Shown: one piece after another, positions 40,548 through 55,005 of the stretch
Numbering within the stretch: the first letter of the stretch is position 1
How the letters are laid out: every line of letters starts with the position of its first letter
Assembly: GCF_910591885.1 (NCBI RefSeq)
Contig: NW_025963562.1
Span: forward strand, 1,426,001 to 1,490,000
Source of the DNA: Bombus terrestris
Lineage: Eukaryota; Arthropoda; Insecta; Hymenoptera; Apidae
Direction of reading: 5' to 3'
Length of the DNA stretch: 64,000 nucleotides
Position numbers and translations under genes: made by a program
Notes under the pieces: model-generated
What the model was told of the DNA's origin: nothing
The model's database searches: none
Seen by the model: only the letters and a program-made list of their open reading frames with translations

Positions 40548-43500
40548 TAACGCTATACGTCATATAGTGGTGCACTATAACGTTATAGGTCCTACAGTGA
40601 TGGAATATAACGTTATACATTATAACGTAATAGTATATAACGTTATACGCCATATAGTGATGCAATATGTCGTTATACGTCCTATAGTTATGCAATACAA
40701 CGTTATACCTTGTAACCTTATAGTATATGACGTTATACCTTATAATGTAATAGTATATAACGTTATACGTCATATAGCGATGCAATATATCGTTATGCGT
40801 CATATAGTGATGCGATATAACGTTATAGGTCCTATAGTGATGGAATATAACGTTATAGTATAAAAGGTAATAATACATAACGTTATACGTCATAACGTAA
40901 TAGTATATAACGTTATACGTCATGTAGTGGTGCATTATACCGTTATAGGCCTTATAGTGATGGAATATAACGTTATACATTATAACGTAATATTATATAA
41001 CGCTATACGTCATAACGTAATAGTACATAACGTTATACGTCATAACGTAATCGTATATAACGTTATACGTCATGTAGTGGTGCAATATAACGTTATAGGC
41101 CTTATAGTGATGGAATATAACGTTATACGTCATAACGTAATAGTACATAACGTTATACGTCATAACGTAATAGTATATAACGTTATACGTCATGTAGTGA
41201 TGCAATATAACGTTATAGGCCTTATAGTGATGGAATATAACGTTATACATTATAACGTAATAGTATATAACGTTATACGTCATAACGTAATAGTACATAA
41301 CGTTATACGTCATAACGTAATAGTAAATAACGTTATACGTCATATAGTGGTGCAATATAACGTTTTAGGTCTCATAGTGATGGAATATAACGTTATACAT
41401 TATAACGTAATAGTATATAACGATATACGTCATATCGTAATAGTATATAACGTTATACGTAATAACGTAATAGTATTTAACGTTATACGTCATATAGTGG
41501 TTGCAATATAACGTTATAGGTCCTATAGTGATAGAATATAACGTTATACATTATAACGTAATAGTATATAACGTTATGCATCATATAGTAATGCAACATA
41601 ACGCTAAACGTTATAACGTAACAGTATAAAACATCGTACGTCATATAGTGATGCGATATAGCGTTATACGTAATAACGTAATAGTATATAACGTTTTACG
41701 TCATAACGTAATAGTATATAACGTTGTACGTCATATAGTGGTGCAATATAACGTTATAGGTCCTATAGTGATGGAATATAACGTTATACATTATAACGTA
41801 ATAGTATATAACGTTATACGTTATAACGTAATAGCATATAACGTTACACGTCATATAGTGATGCGATATAACGTTATAGGCAATATATAACGTTAAGCAA
41901 TATATCGTCATATAGTGATGCAATATAATGTTATGCCTCATATTGTGATGCGATATAATTTTATATGTTATAACATAATTGTATTCAACGCGATACGTCA
42001 TAACGTAATAGTATATAACGTTATACGTCATATAGTGATGCAATATATCGTTATACGACCGAAAGAGAGGCAATAAAACGTTATACGTCATATAGTGATG
42101 CGATATAACGTTATACGTCATAACGTAATAGTATATAACGCTATACGTAATAACGTAATAGTATATAACGCTATACGTCATATAGTGGTGCACTATAACG
42201 TTATAGGTCCTACAGTGATGGAATATAACGTTATACGTCATATAGTGGTGCAATATAACGTTAAACGTTATAACGTAATAGTATAAAACATCGTACGTCA
42301 TATAGTGATGCGACATAACGTTAAACGTAATAACGTAATGGTATATAACGCTTTACGTCATATAGTAGTGCACTATAACGTTATAGGTCCTACAGTGATG
42401 GAATATAACGTTATACATTATAACGTAATAGTATATAACGTTATACGCCATATAGTGATGCAATATATCGTTATACGTCCTATAGTTATGCAATACAACG
42501 TTATACCTTGTAACCTAATAGTATATGACGTTATTCCTTATAATGTAATAGTATATAACGTTATACGTCATATAGTGATGGAATATATCGTTATACGTCA
42601 TATAGTGATGCGATATAACGTTATAGGTCCTATAGTGATGGAATATAACGTTATAGGTCGTATAGAGATGGAATACAACGTTATAGTATATAACGTAATA
42701 GTATATAACGTTATAACTTATAACGTAATAGTATATAACGTTATAGGTCATATAGTGGTGCAATATAGCGTTACAGGACCTATAGTGATGGAATATAACG
42801 TTATACATTATAACGTACTAGTTTATAACTTTATACGCCATATAGTGTTGCAATATATCGTTATAGGTCCAATAGAGATGCAATATAACGATATACGCCA
42901 TATAGTGATGGAATATAACGTTATACACTATAACGTAATAGTTTATAACTTTATACGCCATATAGTGATGCAATATATCTTTATACGTCATATAGAGAAG
43001 CACTAGAACGATATACGCCATATAGTGATGGAATATAACGTTATTCATTATAACGTAATAGTTTATAAGTTTATACGCCATATAGTGATGCAATATATCG
43101 TTCTACGTCCTATAGTGATGCAATATATCGTTATACGTCCTACAGTTATGCAATACAACGTTATTCCTTATAACCTAACAGTATATGACGTTATACCTTA
43201 CAACGTAATAGTATATAACGTTATCCGTCAAAACGTAATAGTATATAACGTTATACGTCATATAGAGGTGCAATGTAACGTTAAACGTTATAACGTAATA
43301 GTATAAAACATCGTACGTCATGTAGTGATGAGATATAACGTTATACGTAATAACGTAATAGTATATAACGTTATACGACATATAGTGGTGCACTATAACG
43401 TTATAGGTCCTACAGTGATGGAATATAACGTTGTACATTATAACGTAATAGTATATAACGCTATACGTCATATAGAGATGCAATATAACGATATACGCCC

Positions 43501-45640
43501 TATAGTGATGGAATATAACGTTATACATTATAACGTAATAGTGTATAAGTTTATACGCCATATAGTGATGCAATATAACGTTATACGTCCTATAGTGATG
43601 CAATACAACGTTATACGTCATAACATAATAGTATATAACGTTATGCGTCATAGAGTGATGCAATATATCGTTATACGTCATATAGTGATGCGATATAACG
43701 TTATACCATATAACCTAATAGTATATAACGACATAACCTAATAGAATATAACGTTATAGGTTATAACGTAATAGTATATAACGTTATACGTCATATAGTG
43801 ATGCAATATATCGTTATACGTCCTATAGATATGCAATACAACGTTATATCTTATAACCTTACAGTATATGACGTTATACATTATAACGTAGCAGTATATA
43901 ACGTTATACGTCATAACGTAATAGTATATAACGTTATACGTTATAACGTAATAGTATATAACGTTATACGTTATAACGTAATAGTATATAACGTTATACG
44001 TCATATAGTGATGCAATATATCGTTATACGTCATATAGTGATGCAATATAACGTTATACCTCATATTGTGATGCGATATACATTTATACGTTATAACATA
44101 ATTGTATATAACGTGATACGTCATAACGTAATAGTATATAACGTTATACGTCATATAGTGATGCAATATATCGTTATACGACCGAAAGAGAGGCAATAAA
44201 ACGTTATATGTCATATAGTGATTCGATATAACGTTATACCATATAACCTAATAGTATATAAAGTTATACGACATAACGTAATAGAATATAACGATATACG
44301 TAATAACGTAATAGTATATAACGCTATACGTCATATAGTGGTGCACTATAACGTTATAGGTCCTACAGTGATGCAATATAACGTTATACAATATAACGTA
44401 ATAGTATATAACGTTATACGTCATAACGTAATAGTATATAACGTTATAGGCCTTATAGTGATGGCATATAACGTTATACATTATGACGTAATAGTATATA
44501 ACGTTTTACGTCATAACGTAATAGTATATAACGTTATACGTCATAACGTAATAGTATATAACGTTATGCATCATATAGTAATGCAATATAACGCTAAACG
44601 TTATAACGTAATAGTATAAAACATCGTACGTCATATAGTGTTGCGATATAACGTTATACGTAATAACGTAATAGTGTATAACGTTTTACGTCATAACGTA
44701 ATAGTATATAACGTTGTACGTCATATAGTGGTGCAATATAACGTTATAGGTCTCATAGTGATGGAATATAACGTTATACATTATAACGTAATAGTATATA
44801 ACGTTATACGTCATAACGTAATAGTATATAACGTTATAGGTCATATGGTGGTGCAATATAACGTTAAACGTTATAACGTAATAGTATAAAACATCGTACG
44901 TCATATAGTGTTGCGATATAACGTTATACGTAATAACGTAATAGTATATAACGTTTTACGTCATAACGTAATAGTATATAACGTTGTACGTCATATAGTG
45001 GTGCAATATAACGTTATAGGTCTCATAGTGATTGAATATAACGTTATACATTATAACGTAATAGTATATAACGTTATACGTCATAACGTAATAGTATATA
45101 ACGTTATAGGTCATATGGTGGTGCAATATAACGTTAAACGTTATAACGTAATAGTATAAAACATCGTACGTCATATAGTGATGCGATATAGCGTTATACG
45201 TAATAACGTAATAGTATATAACGTTATACGTCATATAGTGGTTGCAATATAACGTTATAGGTCCTATAGTGATGTAATATAACGTTATACATTATAACGT
45301 ACTAGTATATAACGTCATGCATCATATAGTAATGCAACATAACGCTAAACGTTATAACGTAATAGTATAAAACATCGTACGTCATATAGTGATGCGATAT
45401 AGCGTTATACGTAATAACGTAATAGTATATAACGTTTTACGTCATAACGTAATAGTATATAACGTTGTACGTCATATAGTGATACAATATATCGTTATAC
45501 GACCGAAAGAGAGGCAATAAAACGTTATACGTCATATAGTGGTGCAATATAACGTTAAACGTTATAACGTAATAGTATAAAACATCGTACGTCATATAGT
45601 CATGCGATATAACGCTAAACGTAATAACGTAATGGTATAT
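40548..45640 (+). repeat. 5-kb higher-order repeat, copy 2 (5093 bp)
   Basis: Head-to-tail copy of the preceding unit with four extra monomers near 41120-41240, which repeat neighbouring sequence. Differences noticed: CGTAATAACG near 42329 against CGTAACAACG near 37236; CGTCATATAG near 42238 against CGTCCTATAG near 37145; AATATAACGTTG near 43427 against AATATAAGGTTG near 38334; and GAGAAGCAC near 42995 against GAGATGCAC near 37902. It breaks away from the copy 1 pattern at about 45765, where region 1 type monomers return. Confidence 0.87.
44634..45173 (+). repeat. 270-bp tandem duplication inside 5-kb copy 2
   Basis: Units start with TATAGTGTTGCGATATAACG at 44634 and 44904, with a third diverging start at 45174. 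It matches the pair at 39541 and 39811, so the 270-bp duplication is older than the 5-kb duplication. One unit carries AGTGATTGAATATAACG near 45027. In the third 5-kb relative the whole block has been lost (near 62800). Confidence 0.86.
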
Positions 45641-46990
45641 AACGCTATACGTCATATAGTGGTGCACTATAACGTTATAGGTCCTACAGTGATGGAATAT
45701 AACGTTATACATTATAACGTAATAGTATATAGCGTTATACGCCATATAGTGATGCAATATATCGTTATACGTCATATAGTGATGCGATATAACGTTATAG
45801 GTCCTATAGTGATGGAATATAACGTTATAGTATATAACGCAATAGTACATAACGTTATACGTCATAACGTAATAGTATATAACGTTATACGTCATATAGT
45901 GGTGCAATATCACGTTAAAGGCCTTATAGTGATGGAATATAACGTTATACATTATAACGTAATAGTATATAACGTATACGTCATAACGTAATAGTATATA
46001 ACGTTATACGTCATAACGTAATAGTATATAACGTTATACGTCATACAGTGGTGCAATATAACGTTATAGGTCTTATAGTGATGGCATATAACGTTATACA
46101 TTATAACGTAATAGTATATAACGTTTTACGTCGTAACGTAATAGTATATAACGTTATACGTCATAACGTAATAGCATATAACGTTATAGGTCATATAGTG
46201 GTGCAATATAACGTTATAGGTCTCACCCTGATGGAATATAACGTTATACATTATAACGTAATAGTATATAACGTTATACGTCATATAGTGGTGCAATATA
46301 ACGTTATAGGTCCTATAGTGATGGAATATAACGTTATACATTATAACGTAATAGTATATAACGTTATACGTCATAACGTAATAGTATATAACGTTATACC
46401 TCATATTGTGATGCGATATAACTTTATACGATATAACATAATTGTATATAACGTGATACGTCATATAGTGGTGCAATATATCGTTATACGTCATATAGTG
46501 ATGCGATATAACGTTATAGGTCCTATAGTGATGGAATATAACGTTATAGTATAAAACGTAATAATACATAACGTTATACGTCATAACGTAATAGTATATA
46601 ACGTTATACGTCATATAGTGGTGCAATATAACGTTATAGGCCTTATAGTGATGGAATATAACGTTATACATTATAACGTAATAGTATATAACGTTATATG
46701 TCATAACGTAATAGTACATAACGTTATACGTCATAACGTAATAGTATATAACGTTGTACGTCATATAGTGGTGCAATATAACGTTATAGGTCCTATAGTG
46801 ATGGAATATAACGTTATACATTATAACGTAATAGTATATAACGTTATACGTCATAACGTAATAGTACATAACGTTATACGTCATAACGTAATAGTATATA
46901 ACGTTATACGTCATATAGTGGTTGCAATATAACGTTATAGGTCCTATAGTGATGGAATATAACGTTATAGTATAAAACGTAATAGTACAT
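45641..46990 (+). repeat. Return of region 1 family sequence
   Basis: About 45650-46610 aligns with 1700-2660 at offset 43951 (2097 and 46048; 2603 and 46554), including the 29-bp monomer and the TTTTACGTCGTAACG, GGTCTCAC and CCTCATATTG monomers. Bases 46618-46932 align with 12067-12381 (offset 34551). Private changes include GGTCTCACCCTGATGG near 46225. This puts a 1.3-kb island of region 1 type between later families, so the regions are interleaved rather than a simple gradient. Confidence 0.82.
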
Positions 46991-48790
46991 AAAGTTATAC
47001 GTCATAACGTAATAGTATATAACGTTATACGTCATATAGAGGTGCAATATAACGTTATAGGCCTTATAGTGATGGAATATAACGATATACATTATAACGT
47101 AATAGTATATAACGTTATACGTCATAACGTAATAGTATATAACGTTGTACGTCATATAGTGATACAATATATCGTTATACGACCGAAAGAGAGGCAATAA
47201 AACGTTATACGTCATATAGTGATGCGATATAACGTTATACGTCATAACGTAATAGTATATAACGCTATACGTAATAACGTAATAGTATATAACGCTATAC
47301 GTCATATAGTGGTGCACTATAACGTTATAGGTCCTACAGTGATGGAATATAACGTTATACGTCATATAGTGGTGCAATATAACGTTAAACGTTATAATGT
47401 AATAGTATAAAACATCGTACGTCATATAGTGATGCGATATAACGCTAAACGTAATAACGTAATGGTATATAACGCTATACGTCATATAGTGGTGCACTAT
47501 AACGTTATAGGTCCTACAGTGATGGAATATAACGTTATACATTATAACGTAATAGTATATAACGCTATACGTCATATAGTGGTGCACTATAACGTTATAG
47601 GTCCTACAGTGATGGAATATAACGTTATACGTCATATAGTGGTGCAATATAACGTTAAACGTTATAACGTAATAGTATAAAACATCGTACGTCATATAGT
47701 GATGCGATATAACGTTAAACATAATAACGTAATGGTATATAACGCTAAACGTCATATAGTAGTGCACTATAACGTTATAGGTCCCACAGTGATGGAATAT
47801 AACGTTATACATTATAACGTAATAGTATATAACGTTATACGCCATATAGTGATGCAATATATCGTTATACGTCCTATAGTTATGCAATACAACGTTATAC
47901 CTTGTAACCTAATAGTATATGACGTTATTCCTTATAATGTAATAGTATATAACGTTATACGTCATATAGTGATGCAATATATCGTTATACGACCGAAAGA
48001 GAGGCAATAAAACGTTATACGTCATATAGTGATGCGATATAACGTTATACGTCATAACGTAATAGTATATAACGCTATACGTAATAACGTAATAGTATAT
48101 AACGCTATACGTCATATAGTGGTGCACTATAACGTTATAGGTCCTACAGTGATGGAATATAACGTTATACGTCATATAGTGGTGCAATATAACGTTAAAC
48201 GTTATAACGTAATAGTATAAAACATCGTACGTCATATAGTGATGCGATATAACGTTAAACGTAATAACGTAATGGTATATAACGCTAAACGTCATATAGT
48301 AGTGCACTATAACGTTATAGGTCCCACAGTGATGGAATATAACGTTATACATTATAACGTAATAGTATATAACGTTATACGCCATATAGTGATGCAATAT
48401 ATCGTTATACGTCCTATAGTTATGCAATACAACGTTATACCTTGTAACCTAATAGTATATGACGTTATTCCTTATAATGTAATAGTATATAACGTTATAC
48501 GTCATATAGTGATGCAATATATCGTTATACGTCATATAGTGATGCGATATAACGTTATAGGTCCTATAGTGATGGAATATAACGTTATAGGTCGTATAGA
48601 GATGGAATACAACGTTATAGTATATAACGTAATAGTATATAACGTTATAACTTATAACGTAATAGTATATAACGTTTTACGTCATAACGTAATAGTATAT
48701 AACGTTTTACGTCATAACGTAATAGTATATAACGTTATAGGTCATATAGTGGTGCAATATAGCGTTACAGGTCCTATAGTGATGGAATAT
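46991..48790 (+). repeat. About 810-bp tandem duplication with unequal inner part
   Basis: Landmarks at 47182 and 47992 and monomers at 47219 and 48029 are 810 bp apart. The GTTAAAC-ATAATAACG/GTAATAACG monomers at 47699 and 48239 are 540 bp apart, because the first unit holds an extra 270-bp stretch (47429-47680) that repeats the GGTGCACTATAACG monomers. Beyond 48500 it continues like 37490-37700 of the 5-kb unit, with two extra AACGTTTTACG monomers (48670-48730). Both units share the GGTCCCACAG variant, seen nowhere else. Confidence 0.8.
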
Positions 48791-49770
48791 AACGTTATAC
48801 ATTATAACGTACTAGTTTATAACTTTATACGCCATATAGTGTTGCAATATATCGTTATAGGTCCAATAGAGATGCAATATAACGATATACGCCATATAGT
48901 GATGGAATATAACGTTACACATTATAACGTAATAGTTTATAACTTTATACGCCATATAGTGATGCAATATATCGTTATACGTCCTACAGATATGCAATAC
49001 AACGTTATGCCTTATAACCTAATAGTATATGACGTTATACCTTATAATGTAATAGGATATAACGTTATACGTCAAAACGTAATAGCATATAACGTTATAC
49101 GTCAAATAGAGATGCAATGTAACGTTAAACGTTATAACGTAATAGTATAAAACATCGTACGTCATATAGTGATGCGATATAACGTTATATGTAATGACGT
49201 AATGGTATATAACGCTATACGTCATATAGTGGGGCACTATAACGTTATAGGTCCTACAGTGATGGAATATAACGTTATACATTATAACGTAATAGTTTAT
49301 AACGTTATACGCCATATAGTGATGCAATATATCGTTATACGTCCTACAGATATGCAATACAACGTTATGCCTTATAACCTAATAGTATATGACGTTATAC
49401 CTTATAATGTAATAGGATATAACGTTATACGTCATATAGTGATGCAATATATCGTTATACGTCATATAGTGATGCGATATAACGTTATAGGTCCTATAGT
49501 GATGGAATATAACGTTATACATTATAACGTAATAGTTTATAAGTTTATACGCCATATAGTGATGCAATATATCGTTATACGTCCTATAGTGATGCAATAT
49601 ATCTTTATACGTCGTATAGTCATGCAATACAACGTTATACCTTATAACGTAATAGTATATAACGTTATACGTAATAACGTAATAGTATATAACGTTATAC
49701 ATCATATAGTAATGCAATATAACGTTAAACGTTATAACGTAATAGTATATAACGTTATACGTCATATAGT
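48791..49770 (+). repeat. Mosaic of 5-kb-family monomers with a repeated CGTCCTACAGATATG block
   Basis: Bases 48790-48960 follow 37700-37870. The block CGTCCTACAGATATGCAATAC with CTTATAACCTAATAG and TAATAGGATATAACG occurs at about 48980 and again at about 49340 (offset 360). Between them is a TAAAACATCG pair with GTAATGACG and GTGGGGCAC variants. From 49500 to 49770 it resembles 38400-38600 and 43500-43700 in part. I see no single long partner for the whole stretch. Confidence 0.7.
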
Positions 49771-52740
49771 GATGCAATATATCGTTATACGTCATATAGT
49801 GAGGAGATTAAACGTTATAGGTCCTATAGTGATGGAATATAACTATATACATTCTAACGTAATAGCATATAACGTTATACGTCATATTGTGATGCAATAT
49901 ATCGTTATACGTCCTATAGATATGCAATACAACGTTATACCTTATAACCTAACAGTATATGACGTTATACATTATAACGTAATAGTATATAACGTTATAC
50001 CTCAGAACGTAATAGTATATGACGTTATACGTCATATAGTGGTGCAATATAGCGTTACAGGTCCTATAGTGATGGAATATAACGTTATACTTTATAACGT
50101 AATAGTTTATAACTTTATACGCCATATAGTGTTGCAATATATCGTTATACGTTCAATAGAGATGCAATATAACGATATACGCCATATAGTGATGGAATAT
50201 AACGTTATACATTATAACGTAATAGTTTATAACTTTATACGCCATATAGTGATGCAATATATCGTTATACGTCATATAGAGATGCAATAGAACGATATAC
50301 GCCACATAGTGATGGAATATAACGTTATACATTATAACGTAATAGTTTATAAGTTTATACGCCATATAGTGATGCAATATATCGTTATACGTCCTATAGT
50401 TATGCAATACAACTTTATACTTTATAACCTAACAGTATATGACGTTATAACTTATAACGTAATAGTATATAACGTTATACGTAATAACGTAATAGTATAT
50501 AACGTTATACGTCATATAGAGGTGCAATATAACGTTATAGGTCTTATAGTGATGGAATATAACGTTATACATTATAACGTAATAGTATATAACGTTATAC
50601 GTCATAACGTAATAGTATATGACGTTATACGTCATAACGTAATAGTACATAACGTTATACGTCATATAGTAATGCAATATAACGTTAAACGTTATAACGT
50701 AATAGTATAAAACATCGTACGTCATATAGTGATGCGATATAACGTTATACCATATAACCTAATAGTATATAACGACATAACGTAATAGAATATAACGTTA
50801 TAGGTTATAACGTAATAGTATATAACGTTATACGTCATATTGTGATGCAATATATCGTTATACGTCCTACAGATATGCAATAAAACGTTATACCTTATAA
50901 CCTAACAGTATATAACGTTATACGTCATAACGTAATAGTATATGACGTTATACGTCATAACGTAATAGTATATAACGTTATACATCATATAGTAATGCAA
51001 TATAACGTTAAACGCTATAACGTAATAGTATAAAACATCGTACGTCATATAGTGATGCGATGTAACGTTATACCATATAACCTAATAGTATATAACGACA
51101 TAACGTAATAGAATATAACGTTATAGGTTATAACGTAATAGTATATAACGTTATACGTCATATAGTGATGCAATATATCGTTATACGTCATATAGTGAGG
51201 AGATTAAACGTTATAGGTCCTATAGTGATGGAATATAACTATATACATTCTAACGTAATGGCATATAACGTTATACGTCATATTGTGATGCAATATATCG
51301 TTATACGTCCTATAGATATGCAATACAACGTTATACCTTATAACCTAACAGTATATGACGTTATACATTATAACGTAATAGTATATAACGATATACGTCA
51401 TAACGTAATAGTATATAACGTTATACGTTATAACGTAATAGTATATAACGTTATACGTTATAACGTAATAGTATATAACGTTATACGTCAAATAGTGATG
51501 CAATATATCGTTATACGTCATATAGTGATGCAATATAACGTTATACCTCATATTGTGATGCGATATACCTTTATACGTTATAACATAATTGTACATAACG
51601 TGATACGTCATAACGCAATAGTATATAACGTTATACGTCATATAGTGAAGCAATATATCGTTATACGACCGAAAGAGAGGCAATAAAACGTTATACGTCA
51701 TATAGTGATGCGATATAACGTTATACGTAATAACGTAATAGTATATAACCTTATACGCAATATTGTGATGCAATATATCCTTATACGGCCTATATTTATG
51801 CAATACAACGTTATACCTTATAACCTAACAGTATATGACGTTATACCTTATAACGTAATAGTATATAACGTTATACCTCATAACGTAATAGTATATGACG
51901 TTATACGTCATATAGTGGTGCAATATAGCGTTACAGGTCCTATAGTGATGGAATATAACGTTATACTTTATAACGTAATAGTTTATATCTTTATACGCCA
52001 TATAGTGTTGCAATATGTCGTTATACGTTCAATAGAGATGCAATATAACGATATACGCCATATAGTGATGGAATATAACGTTATACATTATAACGTAATA
52101 GTTTATAACTTTATACGCCATATAGTGATGCAATATATCGTTATACGTCATATAGAGATGCAATAGAACGATATACGCCACATAGTGATGGAATATAACG
52201 TTATACATTATAACGTAATAGCTTATAAGTTTATACGCCATATAGTGATGCAATATATCGTTATACGTCCTATAGTTATGCAATACAACGTTATACCTTA
52301 TAACCTAACAGTATATGACGTTATAACTTATAACGTAATAGTATATAACGTTATACGTAATAACGTAATAGTATATAACGTTATACGTCATATAGAGGTG
52401 CAATATAACGTTATAGGTCTTATAGTGATGGAATATAACGTTATACATTATAACGTAATAGTATATAACGTTATACGTCATAACGTAATAGTATATGACG
52501 TTATACGTCATAACGTAATAGTATATAACGTTATACATCATATAGTAATGCAGTATAACGTTAAACGTTATAACGTAATAGTATAAAACATCGTACGTCA
52601 TATAGTGATGCGATATAACGTTATACCATATAACCTAATAGTATATAACGACATAACGTAATAGTATATAACGTTATACGTTATAACGTAATAGTATATA
52701 ACGTTATACGTCATATAGTGATGCAATATATCGTTTTACG
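49771..52740 (+). repeat. 1876-bp duplication, with a second 1396-bp partner
   Basis: Bases 49949-50710 recur at offset 1876 (50153 and 52029; 50309 and 52185). Just upstream, the unusual GAGGAGATTAAACG and AACTATATACATTCTAACG monomers at 49801-49856 recur at offset 1396 (51197). Thus two neighbouring pieces were copied into the same downstream stretch in a different relation. The 23-bp monomer occurs three times here (50768, 51091 and 52643), the first two in a 320-bp local repeat. One purine-rich landmark lies at 51668. Confidence 0.78.
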
Positions 52741-53279
52741 ACCGAAAGAGAGGCAATAAAACGTTATACGTCATATAGTGATGCGATATAACGTTATACG
52801 TAATAACGTAATAGTATATGACCTTATACAGAATATTGTGATGCAATATATCGTTATACGGCCTATAGTTATGCAATACAACGTTATACCTTATAACCTT
52901 ACAGTACATGACGTTATACCTTATAACGTAATACTATACAACGTTATACGTCATAACGTAATTGTATATAACGTTATACGTAATAACGTAATAGTGTATA
53001 ACGTTATACGCCATATTGTGATGCAATATATCGTTATTAGTCCTATAGATATGCAATACAACGTTATACCTTATAACCTAACAGTATATGACGTTATACC
53101 TTATAACGTAGTAGTATATAACGTTATACGTCATAACGTAATAGTATATAACGTTATACGTCACATAGTGATGCAATATATCGTTATACGTCATATAGTG
53201 ATGCAATATAATGTTATACCTCATATTGTGATGCGATATAATTTTATACGTTATAACGTAATAGTATGTAACGTTATAC
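52741..53279 (+). repeat. Short block related to 33850-34700 and 55951-56870
   Basis: Begins with a purine-rich landmark whose left flank is CGTTTTACG. It continues with TATGACCTTATACAGAATATTG near 52816, comparable to TATGACCTGATACGCAATATTG near 33925 and TATGACCTGATACGGAATATTG near 56027. It also shares the CGTTATTAGTCC monomer (53032) with 34410 and 56603. It is a third, shorter relative of that block. Confidence 0.78.
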
Positions 53280-55005
53280 GTAATAACGTAATAGTATATA
53301 ACGTTATACGTCATATAGAGATGCAATGTAACGTTAAACGTTATAACGTAATAGTATAAAACATCGTACGTCATATAGTGATGCGATATAACGTTATATG
53401 TAATAACGTAATGGTATATAACGCTATACGTCATATAGTGGTGCACTATAACGTTATAGGTCCTACAGTGATGGAATATAACGTTATACATTATAACGTA
53501 ATAGTTTATAACGTTATACGCCATATAGTGATGCAATATATCGTTATACGTCCTATAGATATGCAATACAACGTTATGCCTTATGACCTAATAGTATATG
53601 ACGTTATACCTTATAATGTAATAGTATATAACGTTATACGTCATATAGTGGTGCAATATAAAGTTATAGGTCTTATAGTGACGGCATATAACGTTATACA
53701 TTATAACGTAATAGTATATAACGTTTTACGTCATAACGTAATAGTATATGACTTTATACGTCATAACTTAATAGTATATAACGTTATACGTCATATAGTG
53801 GTGCAATATAACGTTATAGGTCTTATAGTGATGGAATATAACGTTATACATTATAACGAAATAGTATATAAAGTTATACGTCATAACGTAATAGTATATA
53901 ACGTTATAGGTCATATAGTGTTGAAATATAACGCTATAGGTCTCACAGTGATGGAAAATAACGTTATACATTATAACGTAATAGTATATAACGTTATACG
54001 TCATATAGTGGTGCAATATAACGTTATAGGTCCTATAGTGATGGAATATAACGTTATACATTATAACGTAATAGTATATAACGTTATACATCATAACGTA
54101 ATAGTATATAACGTTATACGTCATATAGTGGTGCAATATAACGTTATAGGTCCTATAGTGATGGAATATAACGTTATACATTATAACGTAATAGTATGCA
54201 ACGTTATACGTAATAACGTAATAGTATATAACGTTATACGTCATATAGAGATGCAATGTAACGTTAAACGTTATAACGTAATAGTATAAAACATCGTACG
54301 TCATATAGTGATGCGATATAACGTTATATGTAATGACGTAATGGTATATAACGCTATACGTCATATAGTGGTGCACTATAACGTTATAGGTCCTACAGTG
54401 ATGGAATATAACGTTATACATTATAACGTAATAGTTTATAACGTTATACGCCATATAGTGATGCAATATATCGTTATACGTCCTATAGATATGCAATACA
54501 ACGTTATGCCTTATAACCTAATAGTATATGACGTTATACCTTATAATGTAATAGTATATAACGTTATACGTCATATAGTGGTGCAATATAAAGTTATAGG
54601 TCTTATAGTGACGGCATATAACGTTATACATTATAACGTAATAGTATATAACGTTTTACGTCATAACGTAATAGTATATGACTTTATACGTCATAACTTA
54701 ATAGTATATAACGTTATACGTCATATAGTGGTGCAATATAACGTTATAGGTCTTATAGTGATGGAATATAACGTTATACATTATAACGAAATAGTATATA
54801 AAGTTATACGTCATAACGTAATAGTATATAACGTTATAGGTCATATAGTGGTGCAATATAACGCTATAGGTCTCATAGTGATGGAATATAACGTTATATA
54901 TTATAACGTAATAGTATATAACGTTATACGTCATATAGTGGTGCAATATAACGTTATAGGTCCTATAGTGATGGAATATAACGTTATACATTATAACCTA
55001 ATAGT
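53280..55005 (+). repeat. 930-bp tandem duplication
   Basis: GTAATAACG at 53280 and 54210 starts two units (53378 and 54308 in the same context). They share rare variants: TATAAAGTTATAGG (53659 and 54589), GTGACGGCATATAACG (53679 and 54609), TATGACTTTATACG and the CATAACTTAATAG monomer. Copy 1 has GTGTTGAAATATAACGC near 53930 where copy 2 has GTGGTGCAATATAACGC. The second copy follows to about 55000, where AACCTAATAGTATAGAACG appears. Confidence 0.85.
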
